A stretch of DNA of 64,000 bases from Mycogone perniciosa (taxonomy: Eukaryota > Ascomycota > Sordariomycetes > Hypocreales > Hypocreaceae), in NCBI GenBank assembly GCA_025331125.1, contig JAOALB010000126.1, forward strand, positions 56,819 through 120,818, given 5' to 3'. The position numbers and the translations under genes are program-made. The notes beneath the pieces were generated by a model. It was not told the DNA's origin. It ran no database searches and saw nothing but the letters and a program-made list of their open reading frames with translations. This document shows, one piece after another, positions 24,402 through 37,289 of the stretch (positions are counted from its first letter, which is position 1; every line of letters starts with the position of its first letter).

Positions 24402-24710
24402 ATGCCAGCTTTTACTCCAGCTAGTTTAATTTTTATTACTGCGCTGGCTAGTCTGGTTGCTTGGCCTTTTTCTTGTTTAAAGTTAAGGCTTGCTAGGAAT
24501 TGCAAGGAAGCCTTTGCTAAACTACGCGCTGCGGTATCCTTATTAACTCCTCCTCCTACTCCTGCTACTTTTATTACTACTCCTACTCCTACTTTAGCCT
24601 TTGCCCCTATTATTACTGCTTTTACTACTACCCCTGCTATTATACTATTATCCCCTCTTTATAAAGGTTATTTAAAGTTAATAATTGCTAGTAAAAGAGA
24701 TTTCTTTTAA
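24402..24710 (+). pseudogene. Thr/Ala/Pro-rich element ORF, conserved in the inverted copy
   Basis: This 102-codon open frame runs away from the left LTR, rich in Thr, Pro and Ala and ending SPLYKGYLKLIIASKRDFF. The inverted copy at 5,814-6,044 (minus) preserves the same ending, SPFYKAYLKSIITSKRDVF, in the same position relative to its LTR. It may be the start of a gag-like gene, or a chance-open frame opposite the real coding strand. It is not a host gene. Confidence 0.35.
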
Positions 24711-27700
24711 TATATTACTATTGCCTACTTTTAACAGTATACTGCTTATTTTAATAGTAACTATTTATATACTTTTTAATATATTTCTTTTTTACTTATA
24801 CTATATTACTTTAACTAATTATATACTTTATAGTTATTTAAAACTTATATTAATTATATACTAGCTTTTTTAAGCTATAAATAAAGATAATAACTAGGTA
24901 AATATCCTATTCTTTCTTTATATACTTATAAGCTAATGCAATTAAATAGTAAGTTAATGTAAAAAAGCGTTGCGCTTTTAATTTAATTTATTAAAGGAAA
25001 AGGATTTAGTTTATATTAAAAAGGCGGCTACTTTAAGTAGCTATAATAATAATGCCTTTTATATATAGGCGTATAAAGGGTAAAAAGCTTTAAGTAATTA
25101 ATTATTATAGTAATAAAATATACCCTTTACAGTAAATAGCCTTTAAATTAACATTAAATAGTTTCCTATACTTTTATATATTTTATTCCAGTAACTATAT
25201 ATCTGCTAAATGTAATAATACTTTAAAGTATTTAAAGTACTGCTAAAAAAAAGCTTTAATAAGTTTATTAATAGGTATAAAGTTAATAAGTAAATAAAAG
25301 AATAAAAATAATCCTTTTAGTATTTCTATTAAAGCTATATATTTTATATATTGATATAATATAGGAAAATATTAATTTATATACTTTCTTTAATTATAAA
25401 ATATATAATTAATTAATTATTATAGTTAATATTTTAATTAAAATTAAAGTTAAATTTTATTTTTAAAAAAAGGCACTATAAATTTATTACCTCTTTTATT
25501 ATTTAAATAAAAGTAAATAACTCTACTTTAATTATAAATATATTAACTATACTTTAATATATAGTATTTTATAAAATAAAGCTTAAAAAGAGTATAATAA
25601 AAATACTTTAAAATAATTTTTAAGTATTTATATTATTAATAAAAGAAGTATCGCTTAAGGCAGTTAAAACTTATATTTTACTTTGCCTTTTATATTAAAA
25701 AGCTAAAAAGTATTATATATATAAATAGCAGATTAGTTAATTAACTACTTTAAAGTGCTTTTTATTAAAGTTAATTAAAAACTATAATAAAGCTAAAGCA
25801 CTATATACTATATCTAGCTTTATTATTATTGCTGTATAAAGTATAGATCTTTTTTTAATATATTTTAATAGTTGCTTTTATAGTTTATATTATAGCTTTT
25901 TTAAGCTTTATAATTAGTATTAAAACTATAAAAAGCTATATTTTATTATTAAACTTAAATTATTTTATAACCTTTTTAAAATAGGTTTTATAAGAAAAGT
26001 ATATTCTATACTCTTTATAGTTTTAGGTAATTTTAATATTTAAAAACTATTATATATCCCCTTTACTATAAAGTAGATATTTTACTTTAAAGGCATTTAA
26101 TAGTTTAGTATAAAAGGCTTTATTATTATAATAATATATAATGAAAAAGTTTATTTATATAAAATATAATAAAAATCTTTTAAGTTTAGTTATAAAAGAG
26201 GCAGGGCTTTTAAAGCTTAAGATTAACCTTTATTTCTTTAAAGTTAAAGATAATTTATTAAATTATAGTTTTAATAAGTCTTTTAGCCTATATAAAGCTT
26301 TAGCAAGCTTTAAATAGATATTTAGTAGCTTAAAACCCTTAAAAAGTTTATATATAACTAGTTTTAAATTTGTATCCTTTAAAGCTTTAAAAAAAGCGTT
26401 TTTAATATTATACTGTTTTAATTTAAAGTTAAATCTTACTATTAAAGTAATAAGTATATAGAAAAAATATACTGTTAGTATAGTAGTATATATACTTTTT
26501 ATTATAAAGCATTCCTGTAAATCCCTTTAAATTATAAATTAAGCTTTATAGTATTTTAAATTTCTATTTTAATTAAATTTTTATATAAAAACCTAATATA
26601 TAGGTAATAGCTTTATTTTTGCCTTTAAGTATAGTATCTTTTATTAGGTTCCTTTTATATATAGAGAGTTAATTTTATTATATACAGCTTATTTAAACCT
26701 AGCTTTAAGTAAATATTTTATAAACTCCTTTTAATCTTTTAGCAGTTTTATTAAATCTTTTTAATAAATAGTTTATTTATTAAAAGTAATACTTTTTTAA
26801 AGGGAAGCTTTTTAATTTATTACTATATTAAAAATAATAAATACTATTACTATACTTTTTAATTTATTATTTATTAACTTTTATTAATTAAATAATAATT
26901 AATATAGTATTAAATTAAAAAGTTTTATAATTATTAAATATATATTAGGCTTATTATCCTTTAAAGTAGTATTGAAGGTATATATTTTAACTTTATATAC
27001 TAGGAAATATTTATTAACTTTTTTTATAGGTTATTTCCTTTAAAGTTTTATACTTTTATAAATATTAGCTACTGCTTTACTATTCAAAGAATTATTAGTT
27101 AGCTTTTCCTTTAAAATTTACTTTTTTAATATAAAAATAGGCAAGTTTTTTATATATTAGTCTGCCTTTAACTATAGCAGTTTATCCTTTTTTATAAAAT
27201 AGTATACCTTTAATATATAGAGCTGTTTTTCTGCTAGCTTTTTTTCTTTAAAAAAAGGTAAATTACTTTTAAAAGTATTACTTAAAGCTTTTATTAGCGC
27301 GCTGGTTTTATCTGTAAAGATTAACTGTTTTAGGGTAGCTTTCAGTGTTTAAAGACTAAAAGGTCTTTTTAAGTGCGTTAATGGTTTACTTAAAGTGTTT
27401 ATTAAGCTAATTTTAATACTTTATATAATTCCTACCTTTAAAAGTATACTTTCTTTTTCTATATTATTTATAAAGGTATTTTTTACTATAGGAATATATA
27501 TTAAAAAGAGTCTAAATTCTAGTTTATTTTTTTTAACTTTATTAAATAGTTTATTTAATTTAAGTATAAATAGTTTATCTATACTTTTTTTTTACTATTA
27601 AAAAAACTAGTTTTATTAAACTATATATTTTTATAATAATTAGTTTTATTAAATAGGGTAATTAAATGCAATATATATTATTTACAGTATATTTAATAAA

Positions 27701-30460
27701 ATATTTAATTAGGCCTTTAGGCTTTATTTTAAATTCTCTTTTATTTTAGCTAGCTTTACAGTTTCTATTAAGTATATAAGCGCAGCAGCTATATATATAA
27801 AGTCTGCTTTAATTTAACTATAAGTCTGCAGACAGCTTTTTTATTAAAAGGGGCGCGAAATTACAGAACTATTACTTTAACTTTTTAATAGGTAATATTA
27901 TATTAAAGCTATATATAAGACTTATATTAATAATATATACTATAGCTTTTATACTTTTAGGCTATAAGTTAATTGGAAGGCTTATAGCTTTAAGTATCTT
28001 TATCGATTTATTTATAATTTCTTAACCTATATACTTCAAAGCACTATTTAGCTTATATATATAAGAAAAGGTAAGCTTTACAATAATTCCTTTTATATTT
28101 GCTTAGATCTAGAAGTATATTAAGCCTTTAACTGCAATTATAGCTTTTTTATTATTTTATTTAAAAAAATATATTAAAATATTATATTATATTTTTACTA
28201 TACTTATAAAGTTAAAAAGAATATTAAAGATAGTATTTTATTCTTTATTTAATAAAGGGCGTATATATAATTATAAAGTATATTTTTCTTTAAGTATTAG
28301 GAGCTAGTTATCTTTATTATAACTATAAAGAAAGTTTTAAAGATTTTAATATACTTTAAAGAATAGTTTTAGTATTTATCGTTTAAATATTCTATAAAAG
28401 ATAACCTATTTTATATATATAAAAGTATAGGCTTTACACTTTATTTATATAGCTCCTTTAATATATATATTCCTTGCATTCTTTATTAATACTTTAAGCG
28501 CTTTTAAACTTAAATGTCTTTATTATAAGTGCTAGAGCTGCTTTAAGTTATTGTAGAGTATTAATAGGTTATATATTAGTCTTTTCTTGTTTTTAATATT
28601 ATATAGATATAGTAGTCTGCGCTAAAAAAAAGGAATAAAGCAGTTATATTACTTAGAATAATATATTTAAGGATAAGGGTAATATAAAGCGATAAAGGTT
28701 TATATTAAAGAAATAACAGATTATATTTATATTTTACTTTCTTTATAATAGTATTTAAATTTACTATACTAGTATAAAGTATATTATTATACCTTATAAG
28801 CTATATTCTTGCTTTTTAAAGCTTTAATAAAGATATAATATTAATATAAAATCCTTTAATTATAGCTATATCTGTAAGCTTTACTAAGTGCACTGCCTTT
28901 TAGTATAGACTATAGAGACTATCTTTTAATAGGCGGTGTCCTTTTCCGGCTATAGGATACCTAGCTCCTTCTACTTTAATATAGTCTTTTTCTATACTTA
29001 AAATAAAAAAGCTAGGAATAAAGTAATTTTTATTGTTTATTAGATAAATAATATTATAAATATTAAAGAGAGTGCTTTAAGAGAGGCGGTAAAGCGTATT
29101 TTATATATTAATATATATTAATACATTTATTATATATACTATAAGGCTTATATTTTCTTTATTAATTAAGTTTAGTAAGATTAAGGCAGCTATAATAGTT
29201 AAAGCTATACCTCTTTAAGCTAGGGCTATAAAGTTAATACCTTTTTTATTAAGTTTATTGCAGAGTATATATTATTTATTTTTTTAGAGGTAAATATAAA
29301 TTTCTATAATTTATTACAGGTTAAGGATATATTTCCTTTTTTTATTAGGTTTTCCTTTAAGTGCAGTAAATAGTATATTATAATCCTTTAAAGGCTAATT
29401 ATGCCTCTCCTGTCTATATAGGCATTCTTTCCTAGCAAAAGCTTTTAAATGTATAGTATTATTTACTATAGTTTTATTTAAATAGTTATTATATATTATA
29501 TAAAGTCTATAAATATAATTCTCTATATTTTATATATTATTCAAAAAAAGTTAATTAAGTTAATTAAAGGAGAAGATTTTAATAGTTTTACTGCTTTTAA
29601 TTTAACTGTCTATATAGTATAGGTAATATAAAGTAAAGTTTAAGGTATAGTATACTTTAATAGCTTTCAAGAAAGCCTTTTAGGCAGCTATTCCTATAAC
29701 TTTAAAGAGCTTATACTTTACTGCATTTATATAAATACGCGCCTAGTTTATATATTATACTTTTAGCTTTAAGTTCCTATACTTTATATTATATAGGATA
29801 TATTTATATAAAATCTATACTCTTTTATATATTATACCTTTATAAAAAGCTAATTGTTTTTTAAACTTCTTTATAATTTAATAAATAGTAAACTTAATAT
29901 TTAAGTTTTTATTGTTTTTATTAGCTGCTTTAATAGTAGTAAAGGCTAAAGCTATAGCTTAAATTATAGCTTTAAGGTCTATAAAGACTATAGTATAGAT
30001 ACTAGTATTAACTGTCTTTTATATTTATTTAAAGATTACTGCTTTAGCTTTCCTTTTTTTAATATATAAGGTAATAGTATATTAGTATTTATAAAGTAAA
30101 CTATTATAATAAATAAAAATATTTACTAAAGTAGCTTTTTTTTAAATACTTTTAACGCAGTTTCCTTTACTTTAATTAAAGTAAATGGCTTTAAAGCAGG
30201 GAAATAGTTATTTTTTTAATTAAGGAGATTAAGATTAACCTTATCCTAAATCCTTATAGTAATTATATAATTATTTAAAACAGTAATCTATTTAATCTAC
30301 TAAACTATTAAATCTAGCTTTATAAAGGTAATATCTCTTGCATTATTTATTATAGAAGGTAGCTTTAAAAGCTTAAAGGCGAAGGGAAAAAGTAAAGGTA
30401 AAGATATAATATTAAAGGAAGATTCTAGTAACTTTATTAGTTACTACCTAGGCTTATAAC

Positions 30461-30726
30461 TATTATAGAGCGTAGTACAGCTAAATAAAGTATAGAGAGA
30501 AATAGGAATCAAGCTTGATTCTAGCAATAAATATACTGTAATGGCCTTGCTATATATATATATAGCTAATATAAAGGAAAACGTAGAATATATATATTGT
30601 AAGCGCCTATATAGTCTGATATATCGGTTACGCGATATATATATTAGCTGGTATCTGCTATATAAGTAGATAAAAGCTCCCTAACGCTAATAAATAGTAG
30701 GTCCTTAGCCTACCTAACCTAATATA
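30461..30726 (+). repeat. Right LTR
   Basis: Same 266-bp length and order as the left LTR, with more C-to-T type changes at its start (TATTATAGAGCGTAG against TGTCGCGGAGCGCGG). It ends CCTAACCTAATATA, followed by unrelated AT-rich DNA. Confidence 0.85.
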
Positions 30727-33700
30727 ACCTTTTTTAATATATTAATTACGTTAAAATATATTAATTTAAGACTTTAAATTAATATATATATATAATTATT
30801 TAAAATAATATAAAATTATATACTATTAAAGAATAATTTAGAAGTATTAAAGATATATAAATTTAATAAACTTAAAAAAGGAACTTTACCTTTTTTTACC
30901 TTGAAGTTTAAATTTAATATATTTAAAAAAAAAAGCTTTTTAAATTACTTAAACTAAATCCTTTATAACTTTTAGTTTCAAAGTTTAAATTTTAAAGCCT
31001 TTCTATTTAAGTAAAATAATAGGTTTTACCTCTATAATAAAGTCTTGTTAAAATAAAGTTAATTTAACAAATATTTTTAATAGTTTATTAAAAGACAATT
31101 TACTATTTCCTTTTATAATAGAATTTATTAATTTTAATAACTTAATAACTAATTCTTTAAAGGAATCCTTAAAAGGAAATAAACTTTATAAATTTTAGTT
31201 ATAAATAATAAACTTAGTTAAAAGTATTAAAAAAGCTTTAATATAAAAACTTAATATATATTAAATAGTCTATTATTTCCTTTTTTTTCCTTTTTATTTT
31301 ACTTTATATATTAAATTATAGTAATCTAATATTTTTTCATTATAAAACCTTTATATATATAATTATACTAGTAACTATACTAGTAACTATACTAATAGTT
31401 GAATGATAACTATTTTAATATTTTCTTTTAATAAATAAAAAGCCTTTATAAATAAAAATAACTATTAATTTATTAATTAAACTATTAAAGTAAAGTATCC
31501 AATTAAATTATATTAATTTTAGTTTTTATTATTTTCTCTATAAACTTTAAATATTACTTTTACAATGATTTATAATTATTTCTTTTATTAAGCTTTATAG
31601 TTATTTCCTTATTAAATCGTATTTATTTCATAATTTCTTTAAATTTAACTTTTAATAACATTAATTAATTAATGTAATAAAACTAAATAATAATCAATAT
31701 AATACCTATATTAAGTTTATTATTAATACTAAACTTATAAAAGCTATAAACTCTTTTTTTATATATAAAATTAACTTTTCTTTTACCTTTAAACTAAATA
31801 CTTTTTAAATTTAGTTAGTTTAATTATATAGAGTTAATAGTAATATATTATAGCCTGTATTTAAAAACTAGTTTAATACTATATTATAGCCTTTACTTTA
31901 AAACTAATGTAATAATATATTATAGCCCCTTTTTATAAACTAGTTTTATAATATATTATGGCTCTATTTCTAAAATATATTTAATAATATATTATAGCCT
32001 TTATTTAGTAATGTATTGTAAGATTTATTTTAAAATTAAAGTAGTAATTTAATTAAGAATTTTGTTATTAAAACATTAATTAAAGATTCTATTATTAGAA
32101 AGTTACTTGAAAGTTTTATTATTAGGAATTTAGTTAGGAATCTAGTAAACGGAATATAATAATACATTCTTTTTTAAGTTAAGTGGTAGTATTTAAGATA
32201 CAATAAATAGTATATTATCCTTTTCCTTTTCTTTTTCTTTTTTTCCTCTTTATTTATACTTTATATATAAAAATCTTTAAAGTTAATATAGGAAAATAGA
32301 AGTAATATTATAATATAGCCTTTTTATTAACTTAAAAAAATAAGTTAAATATTATATTTATTTTAAAGCTATAGATTTATTAATTTATTATATTATTTAA
32401 AAGATTAATAAAAGTTTACTTTATTATATAATTAAAAAAAAATTAAACCTTTTATTTTAATATATATTAAAAGACTATTAAATTTATAATATTAATAACT
32501 TTTAGTTTTAAAATTAATAAATAATTATATTTATTAAATAAAAGTTATAATTATATTATTATTTATATTTACTATAAAGGCTTTTTAAATACTATAATAA
32601 AAACCTTAAAAAGATAAACTTAATAGCCTTAAAGTTTAATTCTAGTAAAAGAGTTTAATATATTATATTAACTATAGTAATTAAATTATATTTTTACTAC
32701 TATAGAAAATAAAGTAATTTAATAAATAAATAAATATAATTTAATTTTTACTTTTATAAATACCTTTATAAAGGACTTTAAAAAGTATATAAACTTTATA
32801 TTCTTTAATTACTTAAAATTAATTACTATCATAATTTTAAGCTTCATTATTTTTCTAGTTAATTTAAAAGAAATATATATTTCTTTTAAAAGTTTGTAAA
32901 AGTTTAGTTAATTAATATATATATATATATATATATACTTTACTTTTTTTAAAAGTATATATTATTACATTAATAAAAGAAGACTTAAATATAACTATAT
33001 AAATACTTTTATTATAGTATTAACTATAACTTAATATTAATACTTTATTATATAAGCTTAAACTATATAATAAACCTTTAATATATTTTTAACCATAATA
33101 TTTTATAAAGCTTTAAAGCTACTTTACGTTTTATAATATAATAATAATATTTACTTTAATTTGCCTGTTTATATTATAATAGTTTATATTATCCTTTAAC
33201 TTACCTATACTATTATACAGTATATACTTTATTAATTATAAATTTCCTTAAATTTCTATCTTATTGCTAAACCTATAATAATACCTTTTATAGCCTAAGC
33301 TTTACCCTTTATATTTTATAACTATCAAAAACTAATTATAAATAAAATAAATATAAATACCTTAAACTTTACGGTATAGTTTAATTTAACTTAATATATA
33401 TAATAATCCAGGTTAGCTTTTAAGAGTTAAACTAAGGTTTATAGATTTATATTAATCAAGAGGTTACGGATAAATATTAAGTAAGGTAAAATAGTTATAA
33501 TTCTATAAAGTAGGTAGTTTTAGTAAATATAGTTTATCAATAACTATTTAAATAACTATATAAAATAAACAATAAGCTAGTTATATATATATAAAGGAGG
33601 TTTATATATAATTATTAATATTTTAATAAATGTTATTGTAATTACTGTAATAATGCAGTAATTAAGTAAATAATTATACCTTTTAATATAGTAAACATTT

Positions 33701-36535
33701 AAGTAATTAGTTTTAATATAATAATTACTTTTTAATAATTGGTTAATATAACTAATATTTTCCTATATCTTGATAACTTTGTTTTCAATATAATTAAGTT
33801 ATAATATAATATCCCTTTCCTATTAGTTTTATTTTTAAAACCTATTTTTAATGTTTTCCCTTTTTTTATATATAATATCCTTTTTTTAATTATTTATTAA
33901 ATGTAATAACTTATAGCCTATTTATACTAAATCAACTTTCTATTATTATAAATTTATAAATTCAATTAATATTTATAGTTTTAATATTATAGTTTATTTT
34001 TATTATCTTTCTTGCAGCTTAAAGTATTATATAAATAATCGCTTTTTAAAATACAGTAAATATATTTATATTAATTATCTATAAAATAGTATAAGGGTTA
34101 TATTAAATTTTTATATATATCTCTTTAAGCTTTTCTTTTTCTTTTCTTTTTTTAATATTATAGTTAAAACTATTTTTTAATATTAAGTATTATTTTTAAG
34201 CTGCAATATTTTAATTATATTAAAAGGTTAATAGAAAAACTATTATTACTTTATTATAAAGCCTTTTATAAAGCCTAGGCAGCGATAAATAAAGCTTTAA
34301 ATTACTTAAAGTATCTTTATTATTAGAGATAATGGTTATAGATTAAAGGTAAAGAAATAATTAACTGTAAATGAAAGTTTTGAAATAAATTAGAAAATTT
34401 AAAGCGGACAGAGTTAAAAGTTTTTTAACAGGTTTAGGATTTTTAACATATAAATCTTTTTACTTTTAATATTTTATTAAACCTTTTATTAAAAGACTTA
34501 GGCTTTAATAGAATTACTATAGAACTATTTAAAAGTACTTAAAGTATTCTTTAAATCTTTAGGAATTATATTCTTTTTTATAGTTTTTTTACTTTACTAA
34601 ATATTAGCGTTTATTATATTTTATTTTTATAACTTTAATTCCTTTAACTTTATATATTGCTTTAACTATTAAAGCTTTAATTAAGTTTATAATTAATCTT
34701 TTTATTATTTTATTTATAATACCTTTTTAAATAATAAAATATAAAATATTAAATAAATCCGGATATTATTTAATAGTATAAGTTTACAAGTAACTCTTAA
34801 AATAAACTTTTTAATTAAATAAAGCTTGAGCTTTTAAAATAGAATTTATTGCCTAATTGCATTATTTTAATATCTATAGTCTTTTTTTTTAGTTTATAAT
34901 AATATAAGTAAACTATATCTCTTTCTTTAAAGATTAATCCCTTTAATCTATATTTATTAATATCCTTTTTTTATTTTCTTTATATAAAATAAAAGTCTAC
35001 TTATATTTTTTTATATAATAGCTTTATACTTTTAGTTTTAATCTATAATTTATTAATATATAAGCTTTTCTTTAGTGCTTTATATATATTTAATATAAAA
35101 CTATAGCTAATATATATAAAGCTAAGTTTAGTAAACTTTAAAATATTACTATTATAGGATATTTATATAATTAATCACTTCTTTACTTAATAATTTTAAT
35201 TAAAGTTAATATAGCCTTTTTAATAAATGTTAATAATTTAGTTAATATATTTGATTTATTTATTTATTTATAAGTGATATATAGTATTAATTTTATAATT
35301 TATATTTAACTAGTTAATAAATATTTACTAGAATTTAAATATGTTAATTAACTTTTAATTACAAATAACTTAAATTAAAATTATATAGTTAATTATAATA
35401 AACTATGAAAATATATAAATTAATACTTTTATATTTATTGCTTTTTTATATAGAAAGAAATAAAAGTATTTAACAAATTAATTTATAATTATTAAAATAG
35501 TATTATATTTAACTTTTATTTTTAATTTAATAAAGAATAATACCTTAATAATAGAATTTAATAAAATAGACTTTTATAATTATCTTAGTACTAGTAAAGG
35601 TTAAAGTTTACTGTATAGTTTATATTTTAAGGTTTTAACTATTTATAACTTATATAGTAAGAAATAATATTTTATATTACTTTTTTAACCGTTTCAAATT
35701 TAAAATACTTTTAAATCTATTTATATATTTTATAAATACTTTTCTATTTATATATTAAATATTAATAGACTTTTATAATAATACTGTTTTACAGTTTATT
35801 TAAAGTTAAGATTTTTTAATTTAATTATTAAATTCTTTTATTATTAAACTTTATATTTTTTAAAATTCTATTATTATTTCAAATAACATAATACTCTTTA
35901 CTATATTAAAATATATTATTATTATTAAATACCTTAACTATAGCTTAAAATATTATTTATTAATAGTATTTTTAAATGTTTATTTTAAGATTTACTTAAT
36001 ATATTTAATCTTTCTTTAATTATAGTTAATTTATTTATTATATATATTTATTTATTTACTTTTAAGCTTTTATAGCGAAATCAAAAGTAGTTATTTTAAT
36101 TTTAATTTTTTAATAGGTTAAATATAATAAATATAAGTTTTTTTATAATAAACTATTTAAGTTTATTAAAGGCCTTTTATATATTTAATTTATAGAAACT
36201 TTTATCTTTTTTTATATATTTATAAAGAGTTTATATAATACTTTTATAGCCTTTAATAAATTATTAATAATAGCCAATAAATTTTAAAAGGTTTTAAGCC
36301 TTTTTAACTATTATAAATATATAAACTTTATATTATTTATATTTTTAATAAATTTCTATCAATTTTCTCTAAATTAATAATATCCTATAACAAATTAACT
36401 TTTTATATATAAAATTTATATTTCTTTAATTTTATAAATAATTTAATATTCCTAGTATTTATAGTATTTTATAGATATATTCTTTATATTATTTAAAGGT
36501 ATTTAAAAAATTGAAATATTATTTAAATAAATAAC
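30727..36535. other. Extremely AT-rich RIP-type DNA
   Basis: About 5.8 kb with the lowest GC of the window. No protein motif, LTR or RNA gene was recognised. A five-unit tandem repeat at 31,845-32,023 is listed separately. Composition rises abruptly at about 36,540. Confidence 0.5.
31845..32023 (+). repeat. Tandem repeat, five ~36-bp units starting ATATTATAGCC
   Basis: Units begin at about 31,845, 31,880, 31,917, 31,953 and 31,988 (35-37 bp spacing). Each carries ATATTATAGCC or a one-base variant, followed by a T-rich run and an ACTAGTTTAAT-like stretch. They are diverged by RIP-like changes. Confidence 0.7.
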
Positions 36536-36537
36536 TA

Positions 36538-37285
36538 CCTTACACAATAAAACCACGACTTTACTGCCTGTTTTAGTGGTTTCTGCTGTTTAAGGTAATA
36601 GTCGTTTTGCCAGGAATCCAGCGCCGCTTTAAGGCCAGCAATCAGTCCTATCGGCCCAGTTAACCCCTCCTATACCACTATATACCTAACAGGTACTGCA
36701 TTTACACCCCGCTAATACCTAGGCAGCTTTATAGCTAATACGAGGATAGAGCTTAAATATACGCGCTTCCGGAAACCTCTTTTCGCTAACCCCAGCGACA
36801 AGGGGCAATAAACTACCAGAAATAGCAGCATTACGCAGATTATATTTAAAAGTCGCTCGCTCCGCCTTAAGCTTATCTATCCCTCTCTTTTAACTTATAT
36901 TTTCTTTTACTGCTATACTTACTTATAGAGTGCATTATCTTTTTCTATAATCACTAAAAGACTTTAACTATACTATACCGAAAGCGCCATTTCAATAACC
37001 TATATAATTTAAATATATTATATTCGCTTAATAAAGAAAATAAAGATCATATATTTAGCTAAAACTAGGCTAATATCTTAGGCCTGGAAATAAAGGCAAT
37101 AGATATTAAGCACTTATACTTTAATAGCAGAGATAGTAATATTAATATTAATATTAAAGGTTAAGCTTAACTTTTCGGCGGCAATATCTATTTACCTATA
37201 TATTACTAGCAGGCTATTAAAGAATTTAATAAAAATACCTATAAAATATAATACTATAGTCATAGCAGCCTGCTGCTTTTAAATA
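36538..37285. other. Higher-GC segment at a composition boundary; candidate left end of a Starship-like element
   Basis: The change from very AT-rich to moderately GC DNA occurs at the sequence TTACACAATAAA (36,540-36,551), which fits TTAC(N7)A, the target motif reported for several Starship elements. The following 360 bp (to about 36,900) are much less mutated. They contain short self-complementary pieces such as AAACCAC..GTGGTTT (near 36,551 and 36,575). A captain-like gene relic starts a few hundred bases downstream on the plus strand, the expected layout. Assignment as an element end is inference, since a TTAC(N7)A match also arises by chance. Confidence 0.35.
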
Positions 37286-37289
37286 TATA

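Larger units (their letters stand above)
23605..30726. mobile_element. RIP-mutated LTR retrotransposon, 7.1 kb with two 266-bp LTRs
   Basis: Two direct repeats, 23,605-23,870 and 30,461-30,726, match closely, including GAGAGAAATAGGAAT and AGGAAAACGTAGAAT. They bound 6.6 kb of AT-rich internal DNA full of stops. Coding orientation is unresolved. A run of five C directly inside the left LTR would be a G-rich polypurine tract for a minus-strand element. However, the only conserved open stretch beside that LTR (24,402-24,710) reads on the plus strand. I could not find a clean reverse-transcriptase motif on either strand, so Copia versus Gypsy is undecided. RIP explains the loss. Confidence 0.8.
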
